This document shows, piece by piece, positions 63,776-64,000 of a DNA stretch of 64,000 bases (its first letter is position 1; the number at the start of each line of letters is the position of its first letter). A program made the translations under genes and the position numbers. This DNA comes from Alligator mississippiensis (lineage: Eukaryota > Chordata > Crocodylia > Alligatoridae), in the NCBI RefSeq assembly GCF_030867095.1, contig NC_081833.1, forward strand, positions 69,901,895 to 69,965,894, written 5' to 3'. Under the pieces are notes generated by a model. The model was given only the letters and a program-made list of their open reading frames with translations, had not been told where the DNA came from and did not search any database.

Positions 63776-64000
63776 CATAGACCTGTGCCATAGTGCAGTG
63801 CCACGTGAAAGCCGTGTGCCTGGCGCAGCTCAGGTGGCCACCACGCTGATTGTGACAGTGCGATCGGCCGCTGCTGGGGCTGTGGCTATTTTTGTGCCCT
63901 TGCCCCCCTGCAAATGCAGCACCCAGGGCTGCTGCCCCAGTCACCACCTGCTTCCCCTCCCTCCCCCCCTTACACTAGTAGTGCCAAATGTAGAAATGGT
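63776..64000. repeat. GC-rich repeat-like block cut by the window end
   Basis: Abrupt switch to GC-rich, CpG-containing sequence after AT-rich intron, similar in texture to the cores of the hAT-like elements in this window. Its right end lies outside the window and the family is not identified. Confidence 0.3.

Overview
This 64 kb window is vertebrate nuclear DNA, most likely from a reptile and probably a crocodilian. The genes have split exons with GT-AG introns and CpG-island promoters. The repeats are CR1 LINEs, many short hAT-type DNA transposons and Penelope-like retroelements, which together are typical of crocodilians and turtles. Species is inferred from repeat style only.

The gene order matches human 16q23 (CMC2 - CENPN - ATMIN - C16orf46). 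From left to right: (1) the first coding exon of CMC2 on the minus strand (1573-1653), with its first intron reaching back to about 17.94 kb; (2) a CpG-rich bidirectional promoter at about 17.9-18.2 kb that drives CMC2 leftwards and CENPN rightwards; (3) CENPN, ten coding exons between 18243 and 33026, predicted 347 residues; (4) the ATMIN CpG-island promoter and four ATMIN exons between 35591 and 45852, predicted 792 residues, with a long 3' UTR to about 48.6 kb; (5) two related minus-strand exons of the C16orf46 family, one complete to its stop (61645-60641) and a second, diverged and C-terminally truncated copy 6.3 kb away (55301-54417). ATMIN and the C16orf46 pair are convergent. The 5' exons of the C16orf46 genes and the later CMC2 exons were not found and probably lie outside the window.

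CMC2 is a mitochondrial cytochrome c oxidase assembly factor, CENP-N reads the CENP-A nucleosome at centromeres, and ATMIN is a zinc-finger transcription factor and ATM partner that drives DYNLL1. They share a neighbourhood, not a pathway. Both CpG promoters carry a YY1-like AAGATGGCGGC or ACATGGCGGC element over the first ATG.

The introns and spacers are a mosaic of repeats. Several hAT elements have readable 8-bp target duplications, two of them perfect for short elements and one for a 471-bp element. Penelope-like tails carry hammerhead-ribozyme-like cores. One Penelope fragment keeps a GIY-YIG endonuclease segment. One LTR-like promoter block sits in CMC2 intron 1. The observations most worth a second look are the C16orf46 tandem duplication with a 22-nt frame-shifting insertion, the hammerhead-like cores, an in-frame upstream AUG and an intron-retention C-terminus in CENPN, and a duplicated, open, unrecognised segment in CMC2 intron 1.
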